Source: Sulfurospirillum_A sp029027265 (lineage in GTDB: Bacteria > Campylobacterota > Campylobacteria > Campylobacterales > Sulfurospirillaceae). Taken from it: 64,000 nt of DNA. The DNA is taken from assembly GCA_029027265.1 (NCBI GenBank), contig CP093061.1, positions 682,001-746,000 on the forward strand, in the 5' to 3' direction. Shown here in pieces: positions 61,371 through 64,000 of this stretch. Under the pieces are notes generated by a model, which was not told the DNA's origin, searched no databases, and worked only from the letters and a program-made list of their open reading frames with translations. The position numbers and the translations under genes are program-made. The stretch's first letter is position 1. Each line of letters opens with the position of its first letter.

Positions 61371-62576
61371 CTACTCCTCATACTTTTTTGTATCAAAATC
61401 ACATAATGCTTTTCGCTGCTTAGCTCTTGGTAAATTATAAACACCTCCACTAAGGAGATGGTCATATTGTTTGTAAGTATCATGTCTATCTTTTGTGTTA
61501 AAATATTTATTTTTTACAAATGTATCTATTCTTTCATGCACTAATATAGGGTCATTATATCTATAGGAATCATTTTGATAATACCATGCACAAAAAAGAG
61601 CTCCTTTTACTTGAAGCCTAATCTCCCTAGCCCTTTCAGGAGTCTCTAAAACTAGCTTATAAGCCCTCCCTGCCTGCATTGCAATATCTATATAAATAGG
61701 ATGTTTATCTTTATATGTCTCATATATCCATCTCTCCACATCATCCCTGACCCCATTGTTATTGCTGTCTATTCCAAGCAGTGTAGAGTTGTTTAAAGTT
61801 TCATCTGGTTCAGGAGGAAGTTTATATCCGTTTATATCTTTATATACTGTTATGCTTAGTTTATTTGATGTAGTGTTATCTATTTTTGCTTGAATTGTTG
61901 TAGTTCCTTCTTTTAAAGTTTCTAGGGTAGTATTGTTTATAGTTACTATTGAGTTATCTTGTATAATCCATTGTATGTTTTTAGTTATATATTTTATGGT
62001 ATCGTCTGAGTAAGCTGCTTGAATAATTAAAGCTGCTTGAGTATTTTCTTTTAACTCTGTTTGTATTGTTTCTAAGCTTAGGGTTTTTATGATTACAATA
62101 TTATCATTTACACTAAAAGAGTAGTTTATACTTGTTGTTATTATGTCATTGTTTCCAAAGAAGAAATTATATAGTTTACATTTCTTTTTATCACTATAAA
62201 ATAAAGGACATATTTTCAAGATAAATTTTTGAAACCAATTGTTTAGTTTGATTGGTTTTGGGTTTATTAGTTTTAAACTCTTTACATGTAAAGAGTATAT
62301 TCCTGTTTTTAAATTCTCATTTGGAATAAAGACTAAAGTGTTTTTATCTTTAATACTAATTGCACCATCTATGTTTTTATTATCAATTCCAAGTTGAACT
62401 GTATTTGATGTTAAAGATGAAGAGACTATTGGGTTATTAAATGTTATTTGTATTTGTACATCACTTTTTACATTAGTTGCATCTTTTTGAGGAACTAGTA
62501 GTGTTGTATGGTTATTTGCATAAACACTTAGTGAGAGAAAACATAAAATAATGAATTTAGTAAGTATATTTAACAT
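61371..62576 (-). CDS. secreted protein with bacterial Ig-like domains and EF-hand-like C-terminus
   Basis: A 401-residue protein: signal peptide ('LTKFIILCFLSLSVYA'), a Big_5-type Ig-like domain ('NVKSDVQIQITFNNPIV', about residues 30-110), a linker, a Big_2-type domain ('NIQWIIQDNSIVTINNTTL', about 170-245), then the same C-terminal domain as the two short paralogues ('DSNNNGVRDDVERW'). The short forms look like versions with the Ig domains removed. A TACATGTA (62283) encodes 'YSLHVKSL'. Confidence 0.75.
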   Translation of the reverse strand: MLNILTKFIILCFLSLSVYANNHTTLLVPQKDATNVKSDVQIQITFNNPIVSSSLTSNTVQLGIDNKNIDGAISIKDKNTLVFIPNENLKTGIYSLHVKSLKLINPKPIKLNNWFQKFILKICPLFYSDKKKCKLYNFFFGNNDIITTSINYSFSVNDNIVIIKTLSLETIQTELKENTQAALIIQAAYSDDTIKYITKNIQWIIQDNSIVTINNTTLETLKEGTTTIQAKIDNTTSNKLSITVYKDINGYKLPPEPDETLNNSTLLGIDSNNNGVRDDVERWIYETYKDKHPIYIDIAMQAGRAYKLVLETPERAREIRLQVKGALFCAWYYQNDSYRYNDPILVHERIDTFVKNKYFNTKDRHDTYKQYDHLLSGGVYNLPRAKQRKALCDFDTKKYEE

Positions 62577-62950
62577 TTTTTATAGCCTTATTATTAGAAT
62601 TGACTGATATTATCATGCTTGATGTTAAATATTACTTAATAATTTTACAATTCACACTCTTTCTGATATACCTTTAAAGGGTATAGTATGACAGCAACAA
62701 TCTTACACAAAACTAATGATAACGGTTTCATATTAGTGAAAAGTTTCTCTGAAAAAAGGTTATGAAAGAAGACTATTTATGCTCTATTTGCTTTAAAAAT
62801 TCATTTATTAAGAAAATATTGCTATAATTCGTCGCTTTATAAAACGCTTTGTTAGGCTTTTTATGGAGTTTAAACACATTTTAATCCTTTTTGCTAACTA
62901 GCAATTTGGGTTATATTAAGTAGAATTCAAATAAGTAAGGGTTACATCGA
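62577..62950. other. 374-base gap before the DUF898 gene
   Basis: The first 60 bases match the shared upstream segment of the duplicated unit, including a conserved TGATAATAT-type -10 on the minus strand. A 25-codon ORF at 62688-62765 ('MTATILHKTNDNGF') could be a remnant. An isolated CGCTTTGTTAGGC at about 62848 has no inverted partner. Otherwise nothing is evident. Confidence 0.45.
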
Positions 62951-64000
62951 ATGAAAGCATTAAGTTTTGAGGGAAGTGGTTTTGAGTATTTTAAGATATG
63001 GATAGTAAATATACTATTGACTATCATAACATTTGGAATTTATTATCCATGGGCAAAAGTAAGAAACAATCGTTATTTTTATGCTAATAGCATATTTAAT
63101 GAAAGAAACTTTGAGTATCATGCAACAGGTAAACGTCTTTTTATTGGCTATTTGATTGCAATAGTGCTTTTTATCATATATCAAGTTGTATCTAGGTTTT
63201 TTCCATTGGCATCTATTGGCCTAGCAGTAGTGTTTGCCGTGGCGGTTCCTTGGTTGATTTGGCGAAGTATGAAGTTTAATATGAATGTAACAAGTTTTAA
63301 CAATGTAAAATTTAAATTTATTGGAAAACTAAGCCAATCATATATAATATTTCTTTTATATCCTATTTTGTTTTTTGTTTTTATTGGTGTAGCGTTAGTA
63401 GGAATGGTATATCTGAATAGTGGGCTAGTAATGGGGATTGGAATGGTATTTTTTGTGGCATTGCAGTTGTTTTTTGTAGCATATATAAGTGTAAAAAAGA
63501 ACTCTTACATAATAAACTCTTCTTTATATGGACAAGGAAAATTTAGTACTGATTTAGAAATGAAAAAGTTTCTAAAAATTCTTATTAAAGCTACTTGTAT
63601 TAATTTACTTTTACTTTTATTTGTAGGGGCTGCATTTATTGGAACCGCTTTAATCTATATTAGTGTTGAAGAGATAGAAATACTAAAAAATATTCACTTG
63701 TATAAAGAGAATTCAGAAGTGTTGAATAATATTTTCATATCTATGGCACCTCTTCTTTTTGTTATGTATACTTTAATGATAGTTTCAGGGTTTATAACAA
63801 CGGCATACTATACAGTAAGAACAAGAGAGTATATTTTTGATAATACAATGTTAGATGACAAGATAGAGTTCACTTCGAGCCTTAAGTTCATTAAATTAGC
63901 TTTTTTAATACTAACAAATTTTCTAGTTATTGTCATTACTTTTGGACTTGCAATCCCTTGGGCAAAAGTTAGGCTTACGAGATATACGCTTGAAAATACT
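62951..64000 (+). CDS. DUF898 (YjgN-type) membrane protein, 3' end outside the window
   Basis: ATG at 62951; the frame stays open to the right edge (350 residues). About nine hydrophobic segments. The family's repeated motif is seen twice: 'TFGIYYPWAKVRNNRYFYAN' near the start and 'TFGLAIPWAKVRLTRY' at the end of the window, each just after a membrane helix. DUF898 proteins have no known function. AAGG lies about 13 bases before the start. Confidence 0.85.
   Translation, partial: MKALSFEGSGFEYFKIWIVNILLTIITFGIYYPWAKVRNNRYFYANSIFNERNFEYHATGKRLFIGYLIAIVLFIIYQVVSRFFPLASIGLAVVFAVAVPWLIWRSMKFNMNVTSFNNVKFKFIGKLSQSYIIFLLYPILFFVFIGVALVGMVYLNSGLVMGIGMVFFVALQLFFVAYISVKKNSYIINSSLYGQGKFSTDLEMKKFLKILIKATCINLLLLLFVGAAFIGTALIYISVEEIEILKNIHLYKENSEVLNNIFISMAPLLFVMYTLMIVSGFITTAYYTVRTREYIFDNTMLDDKIEFTSSLKFIKLAFLILTNFLVIVITFGLAIPWAKVRLTRYTLENT

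Larger units (their letters stand above)
1471..62290. repeat. dispersed palindrome TACATGTA (32 sites)
   Basis: Sites start at 1471, 3863, 3885, 4060, 4498, 5690, 5735, 5817, 6006, 6229, 6367, 7209, 9339, 19041, 25245, 25667, 26686, 27355, 27681, 31930, 33467, 39186, 40235, 40249, 43700, 46573, 50215, 52974, 53163, 53231, 61293 and 62283. The wider consensus is about YTTACATGTARA. All but two (7209, 61293) are inside genes. By a rough base-composition estimate, two or three would be expected. Confidence 0.85.

Noticed and set aside
62840..62862. CGCTTTGTTAGGC resembling an integron attC half-site
   Set aside because: No inverted partner site, no integrase gene and no cassette array nearby.
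1..64000. tRNA, rRNA genes or CRISPR arrays
   Set aside because: None recognised on reading both strands; a tRNA-finding program was not available, so absence is not proven.

Overview
The window looks like a chromosomal segment from an AT-rich, free-living Campylobacterota (Epsilonproteobacteria), most like Sulfurimonas. The basis is gene order and protein style: rplU-rpmA-obgE-proB-fmt-birA-parA-parB, then an F-type ATP synthase operon without atpB/atpE that runs into tolQRAB-pal-cpoB. This is inferred from recognised families, not from a database search. No tRNA, rRNA or CRISPR array was seen.

Layout. 1-416: 3' end of a DUF4143-type ATPase. 413-6393 (minus strand): an unrecognised membrane cluster (ABC ATPase, FtsX-like permease split by a frameshift, a CxxC membrane protein, a small periplasmic protein), then a short-chain dehydrogenase, a spore-photoproduct-lyase-like radical SAM protein and a nucleosidase-like protein. 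6490-27593 (plus): ribosomal proteins L21/L27, ObgE, ProB, Fmt, BirA, ParAB, ATP synthase, Tol-Pal, SlyD, a Fis-type AAA protein, FabD, a nitrilase-family hydrolase, MtnN and a TtcA-like protein. 27594-34227: recO, then gltB (frameshifted) and gltD. 34228-38312: a DNA methyltransferase island that looks acquired. 38313-43579: IMPase, accD, thiE-like, rlmH, dksA, a membrane protein and dus. 43556-46425 (minus): fliO, fliN, cheX, an AEC transporter and a small gene. 46520-54681 (plus): response regulator, TSUP transporter, uvrA, HDOD protein, polA. 54685-56373 (minus): a membrane protein and a glycosyltransferase. 56374-62950: a repeat-rich accessory region with three RHS-core tails, frameshifted putative immunity genes, two copies of a roughly 1 kb duplication, three paralogous secreted proteins with an EF-hand-like loop, and a BrnTA toxin-antitoxin pair. 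62951-64000: start of a DUF898 membrane protein.

Two patterns cut across the genes. First, six leader elements with a conserved core and strongly covarying stems sit directly before rpmA, parA, parB, atpA, atpC and dus; five carry two hairpins and the parB copy only the first. Second, the palindrome TACATGTA occurs at least 32 times, nearly always inside genes, where it leaves Leu-His-Val or Thr-Cys-Lys marks in unrelated proteins. It is absent from the ATP synthase operon and from the methyltransferase island.

Six or so single-base frameshifts, most in homopolymer runs, affect gltB, the ABC permease, brnT and several accessory genes. Indel errors in the assembly are a serious alternative to real gene decay.
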